This document shows positions 8,625-15,603 of a stretch of DNA of 15,938 bases, in pieces. Every line of letters starts with the position of its first letter. Positions within the stretch are counted from its first letter, which is position 1. Source of the stretch: Thermoflexales bacterium (GTDB taxonomy: Bacteria; Chloroflexota; Anaerolineae; Fen-1058). The stretch covers positions 1 to 15,938 of the forward strand of contig JAFGFO010000289.1 of NCBI GenBank assembly GCA_016931085.1. The letters run 5' to 3'. The position numbers were made by a program, and so were the translations under genes. The notes below the pieces were generated by a model. That model was not told where the DNA came from. It worked only from the letters and a program-made list of their open reading frames with translations, and did no database searches.

Positions 8625-9998
8625 ATGCTGATCTCTCACGGGACCGTTGTGACATTAGGCGCTGACAATCGCGTCATCGAGGATGGCGCGCTCCACATCG
8701 AGGGCGACAAGATCACCGCCGTCGATACCACTGGCGCGCTCAAAGCGCGCTATCCTGGCGAGGACGAGATCGACGCGGCCGGCAGGCTCGTGATGCCGGG
8801 CAACATCTGCGCGCACACCCACTTCTACGGTGCGTTCGCCCGCGGCATGGCCATCCCCGGCGAGCCGGCAAGCGGGTTTGTGCAAATCCTGCAAAAGCTG
8901 TGGTGGCGCCTGGACCGTGCCCTCGACGAGGAAGGCATCCGCTTATCGGCGCTGGTCTGTCTGGCGGACGCCATCCGCAATGGCACGACTACGCTCTTCG
9001 ATCATCACGCCAGCCCCAACGCCATCGAAGGTAGTCTGGACATCATCGCCGAGGCGGTGCAGCAGGCCGGCGTGCGCGCCTGCCTGTGTTACGAGGTCAC
9101 CGACCGCAACGGCGACGTGGGCGCCAAGGCTGGCATTGCCGAAAACGTGCGCTTCCTGCACAAGGTCGCCGCACAGCGGGCCCAACTCGAAACCCGCACC
9201 TCGCAACTCGCAACACTGCTATCCGCCTCCTTCGGCCTGCACGCCTCGCTCACACTCAGCGATCGCACGCTGGAACACTGCGCGGCCGAAGCGGAGCAGC
9301 AAAACGCCGGCTTTCACACACACCTGGCCGAGGATGCCACCGACGAGCAAGACAGCTTGCAGAAATACGGCGAGCGCATCGTGCCGCGCTTCAAGCGCCT
9401 GGGGTTGCTGGGGCCGCGGACGATTTGCGCCCACGGCGTTCACCTGGACGAAGGCGAGTTGTACCTGTTGTCTGAAACAGGCGCCAAGTTGACGCACCAG
9501 CCGCGCAGCAACGCCAATAACGCCGTCGGCGTGGCGCCAGTGCAGCAAGCGCTCGACCTGGGCATCTGCGTGGGCTTGGGCAACGACGGCTTTTCCAACG
9601 ACCACTTTGCCGAGATGAAGATGACCTACCTGGTTCACAAGCTCCACGAACATGACCCGCGCGCGATGGGCGGCGAGAGTGTGGCACGCATGGCGTTTGC
9701 CAACAACGCCCACATCGCCGCCGATCACTGGCCGGCGCCGCTGGGGCAGTTGGCGGCCGGCGCTTACGCCGACCTCATCCTGCTGGATTACCACCCCCCC
9801 ACCCCGCTCACGAGCGGAAACTGGCCATGGCACGCTATCTTTGGCGTTACCGGTGGCCACGTCCACACCACGATCGTGGGCGGGCAGGTGTTGATGCGCG
9901 ACCGCAAGCTGCTCACATTGAACGAGCAAACCATCGCTGAGCAGGCGCGCGAGTGTGCCCAAAGGACGTGGAAGCGCCTGGTGGAACAGAACCCGTGA
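8625..9998 (+). CDS. ssnA: SsnA-type amidohydrolase (putative aminohydrolase)
   Basis: A member of the metal-dependent amidohydrolase superfamily, closest by recognition to E. coli SsnA (WWRLDRALDEE, FDHHASP, TDRNGD and GNDGFSND are all SsnA-like). The substrate is unknown; relatives deaminate purines and similar heterocycles. Numbered from ATG 8625, likely metal ligands are H64 and H66 (CAHTHFYG), H231/H233 (FHTHLAE), H270 (CAHGVHL) and D321 (GLGNDGF), so the site looks intact. The cytosolic protein of ~457 residues has normal length apart from a short low-complexity insertion near residues 187-198. The ATG at 8625 is preferred over GTG 8622 because GGAG (8614-8617) then lies 7 bases away. 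It stands alone, divergent from eno and convergent with the PKD protein. Confidence 0.9.
   Translation: MLISHGTVVTLGADNRVIEDGALHIEGDKITAVDTTGALKARYPGEDEIDAAGRLVMPGNICAHTHFYGAFARGMAIPGEPASGFVQILQKLWWRLDRALDEEGIRLSALVCLADAIRNGTTTLFDHHASPNAIEGSLDIIAEAVQQAGVRACLCYEVTDRNGDVGAKAGIAENVRFLHKVAAQRAQLETRTSQLATLLSASFGLHASLTLSDRTLEHCAAEAEQQNAGFHTHLAEDATDEQDSLQKYGERIVPRFKRLGLLGPRTICAHGVHLDEGELYLLSETGAKLTHQPRSNANNAVGVAPVQQALDLGICVGLGNDGFSNDHFAEMKMTYLVHKLHEHDPRAMGGESVARMAFANNAHIAADHWPAPLGQLAAGAYADLILLDYHPPTPLTSGNWPWHAIFGVTGGHVHTTIVGGQVLMRDRKLLTLNEQTIAEQARECAQRTWKRLVEQNP
9184..9216 (+). repeat. Low-complexity CTCGCAA-type repeat inside ssnA
   Basis: A 33-nt stretch built from CTCGAAACCCGCAC and CTCGCAACTCGCAAC units, read in frame as QLETRTSQLATL. 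It falls in a region where SsnA relatives are variable, between the FLHKVAAQR helix and SFGLHAS. The repetitive make-up suggests a tolerated insertion. Confidence 0.4.
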
Positions 9999-10008
9999 GC
10001 GGCATATA

Positions 10009-10034
10009 ACCCTAAAGGTCAAGCCCTTTAGGGT
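10009..10034. terminator. Hairpin between convergent ssnA and the PKD gene, possible bidirectional terminator
   Basis: ACCCTAAAGG (10009-10018) pairs perfectly with CCTTTAGGGT (10025-10034) around a 6-nt loop. It starts ten bases after the ssnA stop and contains the TAA stop of the PKD gene (10028-10030). No U-tract follows in either direction, so it may instead be another dispersed palindrome. Confidence 0.5.
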
Positions 10035-13000
10035 CTGATTGAGCGTCGCTCAGAAGCAGAGCGCGTGCCGGTAGGCGGCGCATAACTCGGAACCTGGATG
10101 GAACTGGACCCACCGTTTCCATCTTCTTGCTTGTCCATCCAGATCGTGACCGGCTGGTTATAGGCGTAAATCCTCAAGACCAGGCTATCGCCCGCCTGTG
10201 CGTTGGGGTCGATCCCCGTTATGCGGCCCGAGTAGGCTGTCGCCGTGTAACTGTTAGTCGTGGTAAAGGCCTGGAACCACCTGGCCAGCACCACCTCGCT
10301 GCCGCTGCGCCGGAGCAGGACCTCGACGTCACAGACGGCGCCACCCGTAGAGTAATAGGCCCGGCTTGCGTAGATAGTGTACGCGTATGCCGCGCCAACC
10401 AGGTCTCGATCCAGCTTCATGGACCACTCGTTGTAACCGCCGAACTCGACACGCTTGTAGACGCCGCCCTGCTGGTTCAGGCTCAGGAATTGGGAGGGGG
10501 AAGCGTCACCCATATGCAGGTAAAGCCGCATCGGCTCAGGCGGCCAATCCTTCACAACGAACGGCAGATAGGTATGAGCCCCCCCCCCGACGGTGATGTA
10601 ACTGGGGCGGGCCAGGGTATGGTTCCCCCCCAGTCCACTCACGGTCAAGCTGGCGGTATACACACCATCGGCCATGTAAGTGTGCGCCGGCTGCGCCACC
10701 ATGCTGGTGGCGCCATCTCCAAAGTCCCATAACGACGTCGTATAGTCACCACTCGATTGGTTGGTGAACTGGACAAGCAAGGGCCACATGCCGCTGGTCG
10801 GGCTGGCAGAAAAATCCGCTTTTGCCGGGGTGTACACTACGATGTAACGCGCGCGCGTCAGCGCATCGCTCCCGTCCGGCCCCGTCACGGTCAAGCTGAC
10901 GGTGTACACGCCGGCCGCCGGATAGGTGTGCGTCGGGCTGGGTAAGACGCTGGTGCCCCCGTCACCGAAATCCCACCGGCTAGCCGTATAAAGGCCTGTA
11001 GACCAGTTAGTGAACGCGACAGTCAATGGGTACGCACCGCTGGTCGGGTTGGCAGAAAAATCCGCCTGTACCGGGTGTTGGACTGTGATGTAACGCGTGC
11101 GTGTCAGCGTATCACTCTCGTCCACCCCTGTCACGGTCAAGCTGACGGTGTACACGCCGGTCGTGGCATAGGTGTGTGTCGGGCTAGCTAAGACACTGGT
11201 TTCCCCGTCGCCGAAATCCCACAAGCTGGCCGTATAAGGACCTGTGGAGTGATTGGTGAATGTGACCGTCAAGGGATGGGCCCCGAGTAGCGGGTTGGCG
11301 GTGAAATTGGCCACGATCGACTTGATCGCCACCGTCGTGGTGGCTGTGACCCAGTTGACAGAGTTGCGAGCCAGAACGGCAGCCGTGTAGACGCCGGCGG
11401 CCGGATAAGTATGAGTGACGACGCCCCTCAATTGGCTGCCGGAGGGATAGGTAGTCGTAAAGCCGGCACCCTCACCCCAATCCCAGGCATACGTGATGTT
11501 CGTGCCGGCGGTGACGGCGGCGGTGAGCACGGTGGGACTGCCCAATAGAGTGGGACTGTCGTTGACCAGGGACAGGCCTGCGATCGGCGCGTCGGCAATG
11601 GTAATCAGGTGCGTGGCGCTCACCGCGCCGCTGAGCACGCCGCCTACGTTCGTGGCCGTGACCGTAACCATCTTGATCCCAGGCGCACCCCAAGTAAAGG
11701 CAGTCGTATCGCTCAGACCGCCCGTGTGCGTCACCGGCGAGTGCCCGGCGGCCTCCCACAAATAAGTGATAGGACATGTGGCGGAAATCGGGCTGACGGT
11801 GGCACTGAAATCATACGCCGCGCCGGCAAAGCCGGCCTGAGGGCCACCGATGGTCACAGCGCCAGGCCCAACGATAAGCGGCAACACTTCGGTCACGGTG
11901 ACATACCTGGTCGTCGTATCGCTCTCACCAGCCCCTGTCACAGTCAAGCTGACAGCGTACACACCGGTCGCGGTGTAGGTGTGCGTCGGACTGGGCAGGG
12001 TGCTGGTCACCCCGCCGCCGAAATGCCATACGCTGGCCGTATAAGGGCCTGTAGAGCGGTTGGTGAACGTGACGGTCAAGGGGTGGGCGCCACTGGGCGG
12101 GCTGGCGGTGAAATCGGCCACGAGCGACTTGATCGCCACCGTCGTGGTGGCCACAAGCTGGTTGGCAGAGTTGCGAGCCAGGACAGTAGCCGTGTAGATG
12201 CCGAGGGCCGGATAAGTATGGGTGATGAAACTGCTGGTAGTGGGAGGGACTGTCAGAATGGACAATTTCCACTCGTTCAGCGTCCCTTCGACTGCCGCAC
12301 CGCCGTCACAGATGCGCAGCGTCCACTCACCCGGCTGGTCTCGGCCATCGAAAGCGGACAAGTCCCCTTCGGGCTGAAAGCGACCGGTGAAGGGGGCAGT
12401 CCCACTCGTGATCGGCGTGCTGGCCTCGTCGTCGAAGACGGTGTTGTAGTAATTGTCGCCATCCTCACCATTGCCCGTCGAAAGCTCGACCTGGGTGCCA
12501 TCCGGCCCGCGCACATAGATCCTGAGATCCGCATCCCAGTCATGGCGCAGGTCGGCGATGGTCACGTCGACATCCAGGATGACGCCCGGCTCTGTCACGA
12601 TGATAGTGTGTTCCAGGTAGTCCCCCCCCCCGCAGCCGTTGTCGGGGATGGCCAGCCCCATATTGTTCTCCGACGGATAGGTGAAAGTGATTCCAGTCTC
12701 ATCGCCCCAGGTCCAGGCGTAGATGATATTCGTCCCGCTAACAACAGCCGCGGCGAGTAGAGTAGGATTGCCCAGCAGCGTGGGGCTGTCGTTGGCCAGG
12801 GTCAGGCCGGCAATAGGCACATCGGCGATGGTGATCAGCTGCGTGGCGCTGATCGCGCCGCCGTCACTCGCGATGGTGACCGTGACGGCCTTTGTCCTTG
12901 GCACGCTCCAGGTGAAGACAATCGTATCGCTCAAAGCGCCCGTGTGCGTCACCGGAGAGAGACCGGCGGCCTCCCACAAGTAGGTAATGGGCTGCGCAGC

Positions 13001-14233
13001 CGAGATCGGGCTGACAGTGGCGCTGAAGGCATACGCCGTGCCGACAAAGCCTGTCTGGGGGCCACTGAGGTGTACGGCCGCCGGCGGATCGGCGACGGCG
13101 ATATAGCCAGGGCGTGTCAAGCTGTCTGTCCCCCCCGGCCCATTCACAGTCAAGCTGACGGTGTATACCCCCGCCACAGTGTAAGTATGTGTTGGGTGTG
13201 GTAGCGTGCTGGCGTTGCCATCTCCCAAGTCCCACAACGCAGCCGTGTAATCGCCGCCGGAGCGGTTGGTGAATGTCACGACCATCGGGCAGACACCGCT
13301 GGTCGGGTTGGCGCTAAAGTCAGCCATGACGGACTTGACCACCACCGTCGTGGCAGCCGTGGCCCAGTTGGCGGCGTTGAGGGCCAGGACAGTGGCCGTG
13401 TAGGCGCCGGCGGCCGGGTAGGTGTGGGTGATGACACCGCTTGTAGTAGGAGGAACCGTCAGGATGGACAAGGCCCACTTGTTCAGCGTTCCTTCGATCG
13501 TCGGACCGCCATCACAGATACGCAGCGTCCATTCCCCCTGCCGGTTCGTGCCATCAAAGCTGGCCAACGCCCCTTCAGGCCGGAAGAGGCCGGTGAAGGG
13601 GGGGAAACCACTGGTGATCGGCGTGCCGGCCTCGTCGTCGAAAACGGCGTTGTAATAGTCGTCGCCATTTCCGCCATTGCTTGTCGAAAGCTCGACATGG
13701 GTGCCATCCGGCCCACGCAGATAGATCCTGAGGTCTGCATCCCAGGCATGGCGCAGGTCGGCGATGGTCACGTCGACATCCAGGATGACGCCCGGCTCTG
13801 TAACGGTGAGAGTGTGTTCCAGGTAGTTCCCCCCCCCGCAGCCATTATCAGGAATGGTCAATCCCAGTCCCTCCTCCGAGGAATAGGCAAAGGACGTTCC
13901 GCTGTCGTCGCCCCAGTCCCAGGCATAGGTGATAGCCGTGCCGGCGGTGACAGTGGCGGTGAGCGTGGTGGGACTGCCCAGCACAGTGGGGCTGTCGTTG
14001 GCCAGGGCAAGGCCGGCGATGGGCGTGTCAGCCAGGGACTGTAAAAAAATCAATCCTTTAGGAAATGGGACGCCATTTCTCAATGGCGCGCTATCAAGAC
14101 CCGCGTTGATTTCGGCGTTTTCTAGCCCGAGATCTTGAAGCTGTGCGCTGATGACCTGTGGGGGTAGCGCACCAGCCAGCAGCAGCGACACTATTGCAAA
14201 CCTAGAAACAAAGCGAACAAAGTGAGTCTTCAT
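10028..14233 (-). CDS. Secreted multidomain PKD-repeat protein with two nested P-domains
   Basis: A 1401-residue exported protein. A signal peptide spans about 1-30 (KTHFVR, hydrophobic IVSLLLAGALP, cleavage after VISA). Residues 47-60 hold the PLRNG insertion. Then follow a PKD domain split by a P-domain (70-119 / insert 120-265 / 266-301), PKD (302-381), an Ig-like domain (385-471), a second split PKD with P-domain (472-521 / 522-667 / 668-703), PKD (704-782), Ig-like (790-881), an uninterrupted PKD (882-972), three more PKDs (973-1215; WDFGDG, HTY), a YLPFVVK motif (1222-1228) and an unrecognised beta-rich C-terminal domain (1231-1401). P-domains show IPDNGCGGG and GEWTLRICDGG. PKD and P domains are extracellular binding or adhesion modules; no protease or glycosidase catalytic domain is visible, so the role is unknown. 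Runs of 9-10 G lie in the coding strand at 13829-13837, 12622-12631 and 10579-10588. ATG 14231-14233 has AAGGAG 11 bases upstream. Confidence 0.9.
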   Translation of the reverse strand: MKTHFVRFVSRFAIVSLLLAGALPPQVISAQLQDLGLENAEINAGLDSAPLRNGVPFPKGLIFLQSLADTPIAGLALANDSPTVLGSPTTLTATVTAGTAITYAWDWGDDSGTSFAYSSEEGLGLTIPDNGCGGGNYLEHTLTVTEPGVILDVDVTIADLRHAWDADLRIYLRGPDGTHVELSTSNGGNGDDYYNAVFDDEAGTPITSGFPPFTGLFRPEGALASFDGTNRQGEWTLRICDGGPTIEGTLNKWALSILTVPPTTSGVITHTYPAAGAYTATVLALNAANWATAATTVVVKSVMADFSANPTSGVCPMVVTFTNRSGGDYTAALWDLGDGNASTLPHPTHTYTVAGVYTVSLTVNGPGGTDSLTRPGYIAVADPPAAVHLSGPQTGFVGTAYAFSATVSPISAAQPITYLWEAAGLSPVTHTGALSDTIVFTWSVPRTKAVTVTIASDGGAISATQLITIADVPIAGLTLANDSPTLLGNPTLLAAAVVSGTNIIYAWTWGDETGITFTYPSENNMGLAIPDNGCGGGDYLEHTIIVTEPGVILDVDVTIADLRHDWDADLRIYVRGPDGTQVELSTGNGEDGDNYYNTVFDDEASTPITSGTAPFTGRFQPEGDLSAFDGRDQPGEWTLRICDGGAAVEGTLNEWKLSILTVPPTTSSFITHTYPALGIYTATVLARNSANQLVATTTVAIKSLVADFTASPPSGAHPLTVTFTNRSTGPYTASVWHFGGGVTSTLPSPTHTYTATGVYAVSLTVTGAGESDTTTRYVTVTEVLPLIVGPGAVTIGGPQAGFAGAAYDFSATVSPISATCPITYLWEAAGHSPVTHTGGLSDTTAFTWGAPGIKMVTVTATNVGGVLSGAVSATHLITIADAPIAGLSLVNDSPTLLGSPTVLTAAVTAGTNITYAWDWGEGAGFTTTYPSGSQLRGVVTHTYPAAGVYTAAVLARNSVNWVTATTTVAIKSIVANFTANPLLGAHPLTVTFTNHSTGPYTASLWDFGDGETSVLASPTHTYATTGVYTVSLTVTGVDESDTLTRTRYITVQHPVQADFSANPTSGAYPLTVAFTNWSTGLYTASRWDFGDGGTSVLPSPTHTYPAAGVYTVSLTVTGPDGSDALTRARYIVVYTPAKADFSASPTSGMWPLLVQFTNQSSGDYTTSLWDFGDGATSMVAQPAHTYMADGVYTASLTVSGLGGNHTLARPSYITVGGGAHTYLPFVVKDWPPEPMRLYLHMGDASPSQFLSLNQQGGVYKRVEFGGYNEWSMKLDRDLVGAAYAYTIYASRAYYSTGGAVCDVEVLLRRSGSEVVLARWFQAFTTTNSYTATAYSGRITGIDPNAQAGDSLVLRIYAYNQPVTIWMDKQEDGNGGSSSIQVPSYAPPTGTRSASERRSIRP
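12233..12670 (-). repeat. P-domain insert, copy 2 (438 bp)
   Basis: Codes for residues 522-667, inserted between FTYPS and SFITHTYPALG of the second split PKD. It has exactly the length of copy 1, with no net indel. A 55-nt stretch (12541-12595) is identical to 13747-13801, pointing to a recent duplication or gene conversion. Confidence 0.75.
13439..13876 (-). repeat. P-domain insert, copy 1 (438 bp)
   Basis: Codes for residues 120-265, between FAYSS and GVITHTYPAAG of the first split PKD. The copy lies 402 codons N-terminal of copy 2. The corresponding place in the third module (residues 932-936) holds only GSQLR. Confidence 0.75.
14071..14088 (-). repeat. Palindromic element inside coding sequence (PLRNG type), copy 2
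   Basis: CGCCATT (14071-14077), loop TCTC, AATGGCG (14082-14088). On the coding (minus) strand it reads A-P-L-R-N-G, the same phase as the copy at 423-440. It sits between the signal peptide and the first PKD domain, in a linker where insertion should be harmless. Confidence 0.75.
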
Positions 14234-14244
14234 GAATTTCTAAA

Positions 14245-14250
14245 CTCCTT
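14245..14250 (-). promoter_or_regulatory. Ribosome binding site of the PKD gene
   Basis: AAGGAG on the minus strand, 11 bases before the ATG at 14233. The spacing is long, but the sequence is strong and the start gives an intact signal peptide. Confidence 0.6.
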
Positions 14251-14390
14251 TTGACTTGTGAGCAAGAGAGGGCCTCTCATGCTCATACGCGCATGCGCAC
14301 TCTAATTGTACCTGAAATTCGCTTTTTGCCTAGTGCCCCGGCTACGATAGTCTCCCTGTGGGGTGTTGATAGTCAATGGCTGAAACATTC

Positions 14391-14490
14391 TTAACCGCAA
14401 AGACGCGTCCAATCCACTGCCTACGGCGGGGATTGGCGAACGCAAAGAAACCATAAGAAAACTTGTGACCTTTGCGCCTTGGCGGTGAAA
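14391..14490. repeat. Degenerate inverted repeat (ACCGC-AAAG family) with a nested hairpin
   Basis: TTAACCGCAAAGACGC (from 14391) faces GCGCCTTGGCGGTGAAA (about 14474-14490), an imperfect pairing. Inside is an independent hairpin, CCAATCC (14409-14415) with GGATTGG (14430-14436), as if one palindrome had landed in another. The rest of the leader (14251-14390) contains only a 10-bp palindrome GCGCATGCGC (14289-14298) and no recognised gene. Confidence 0.5.
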
Positions 14491-14505
14491 AGTCTGGTTT
14501 GCCTA

Positions 14506-14652
14506 TCAACACTTGACAGAGAGACTGCCGGCTATTTGCTCCAGCGAAAACTGCTGCCAGGCGTGGGTGGCCTCGTGTATCATGATGCCGGCAACGTCCC
14601 AGGGATTGTAACTGAAATCAAAAGTTTCCCATTTCTCTTTTGGGACGCGGAT
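14506..14652 (-). pseudogene. Fragment of a HExxH zinc metallopeptidase domain
   Basis: A 48-codon minus-strand frame ending TGA at 14506-14508 reads FSYNPWDVAGIMIHEATHAW and QQF. HEATH is a canonical zincin HExxH motif in the context hydrophobic-x-HE-x-TH-x-W. The frame is cut on its 5' side by a TAA at 14653-14655, which lies within the inverted repeat beginning at 14641, and no start codon is present. The third zinc ligand is missing. I read it as the stump of a metallopeptidase, perhaps the lost C-terminal toxin-type domain of the neighbouring RHS fragment, which lies upstream on the same strand. Confidence 0.5.
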
Positions 14653-14714
14653 TTACGCTGATGAACGCGGATTCAAGGCTTAAATCAGCGTCAATCCGCG
14701 TTTATCCGCGTCCA
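14641..14714. repeat. Inverted repeat, ACGCGGAT family
   Basis: Arms of about 33 nt (14641-14673 and 14682-14714), each built from the unit ACGCGGAT/ACGCTGAT repeated at 10-11 bp steps. Arm-to-arm identity is about 23 of 29 over the core. It cuts the 5' side of the HExxH fragment. Confidence 0.7.
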
Positions 14715-14766
14715 AATCAGAATGAATGTGCGCAAAAATGACGAATCGTGTAATAGGCAGTGACAT

Positions 14767-14888
14767 CTTGCACATCGGAGAGGCGTAGCATAGCCCCTTG
14801 TGGGCGTCTAAAACAGGCCGAACCAGCGGAAAACGGGCACAAGGCTCTAGGCTACGATTCTCTCCGGCCAGATCCTGGAATGTGCAAG
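14767..14888. repeat. MITE-like 122-bp inverted repeat
   Basis: Perfect 9-bp ends CTTGCACAT (14767-14775) and ATGTGCAAG (14880-14888). Long imperfect inner arms are 14776-14802 and 14838-14866 (CGGAGAG...GTAGC...CTTGTG type). The right half carries about 13 extra bases (14867-14879). A related half-element (GGCTACGATAGTCTCC, about 14339-14354) lies near the start of the PKD gene. The element overlaps the end of the RHS reading frame. Confidence 0.6.
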
Positions 14889-15012
14889 CTCTTGTTGACC
14901 ATTACAAAAAATGACGAGTCGGAAACTTCTGTGAAATATGTCAATTTGGGGGTTAGTATCTCTATGCACCCGATCAGGCCGGTACTCCAGTCGTACACTC
15001 CACCGCACACCA

Positions 15013-15042
15013 GGTTGAGGCTGAGGTTGAGGTTGAGGTTGA
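15013..15042. repeat. Hexanucleotide tandem repeat (GGTTGA)5
   Basis: Five units of GGTTGA, the second being GGCTGA. On the minus strand it codes for either (PQ)n or (LN)n, depending on frame. It is the point where the RHS frame shifts. Confidence 0.8.
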
Positions 15043-15335
15043 GCGCCGCGCCCCACCACATTCCCTTCGGTCACGACGAGCCGCGCGCCCAGGGCCATCG
15101 CACTTTGCAAAGCCAAAGTGTAGCGAAAGCGGGTGGTCAGGGTCAAGACCCTGGCCTCGACCATGCGCCCGGCGCCATCGTAGGTGAAGGCGCGCGCAGG
15201 CAGGCCCCTCGTCCACTCGGCCAGCATTTGCCCGCACGGCGACCAGTTGTAGGTATAGCTCCAGCCGTCGCTCCTGGCGCGCGCCGTGAGCCGGTTGGCC
15301 GCGTCGTAGGCGTGGGTGGTGACGACGGTGCCGCT

Positions 15336-15375
15336 GACACTTGCACCTGCGGTGCGCTTCGCGAGTGCAGGTGTC
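15336..15375. repeat. CGCTTCGCGAG-loop palindrome, copy 2, inside the RHS fragment
   Basis: GACACTTGCAC (15336-15346) pairs with GTGCAGGTGTC (15365-15375) at 10 of 11 positions. The loop region contains CGCTTCGCGAG (15355-15365), identical to 5675-5685 upstream of pyk. It keeps the RHS frame open and interrupts the YD repeat between VTSVTPT and GTVVTTHAYD. Confidence 0.6.
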
Positions 15376-15603
15376 GGCGTGACCGAGGTCACCACTGTGC
15401 GGTTGCCGGCCGCGTCGTAGGCGTACTGGACGGCCGAGTCCGGGTACTGGATCGAGAGTAGCCGGTTGAGGCCGTCGTAGCCGTAGGTCGTGGCGCCGCC
15501 GTTGGCGTCGGTGACGACGACGCAATTGCCAAGGGCGTCGTAACGGGTGTAGCTCCGGATCCTTCGGCCGATTGTTGGTAATGGGAGAGCTGAATCAAGC
15601 CGT

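Larger units (their letters stand above)
14847..15560 (-). pseudogene. Decayed RHS/YD-repeat protein fragment
   Basis: The minus-strand frame contains YD repeats: RYDALGNCVVVTDANG, YGYDGLNRLLSIQYPD, YAYDAAGNRTVV, HAYDAANRLTARA, FTYDGAGRMVEARV. These are typical of RHS/tRNA-dependent-wall-type secreted polymorphic toxins. RHS proteins normally exceed 1000 residues; only about 150-200 residues of core remain. Homology begins abruptly near 15555, where the frame enters the tail of another gene. Past the (GAGGTT)n tract near 15040 the frame no longer looks like RHS, while GGVYDWSTGLIG appears in another frame (about 14976-15011), so a frameshift is likely. The last ~15 codons come from the inverted repeat at 14767-14888. 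A palindrome at 15336-15375 is read through as TPALAKRTAGASVS. Confidence 0.7.

Noticed and set aside
11609..12760. Long open frame opposite the PKD gene (383 codons, plus strand)
   Set aside because: Shadow of the repetitive PKD coding strand, rich in Arg/Gly/Ala with no domain features.
10028..14233. Regularly repeated sequence considered as a CRISPR array or satellite
   Set aside because: Repeats are degenerate, about 240-250 bp or longer, and correspond to PKD domains of one open reading frame.
14479..14661. 60-codon plus-strand frame in the PKD-RHS gap
   Set aside because: Its opposite strand carries the convincing HExxH fragment; the plus-strand peptide has no recognisable feature.
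14760..15461. 233-codon plus-strand frame over the RHS fragment
   Set aside because: Antisense to clear YD repeats; begins inside an inverted repeat.
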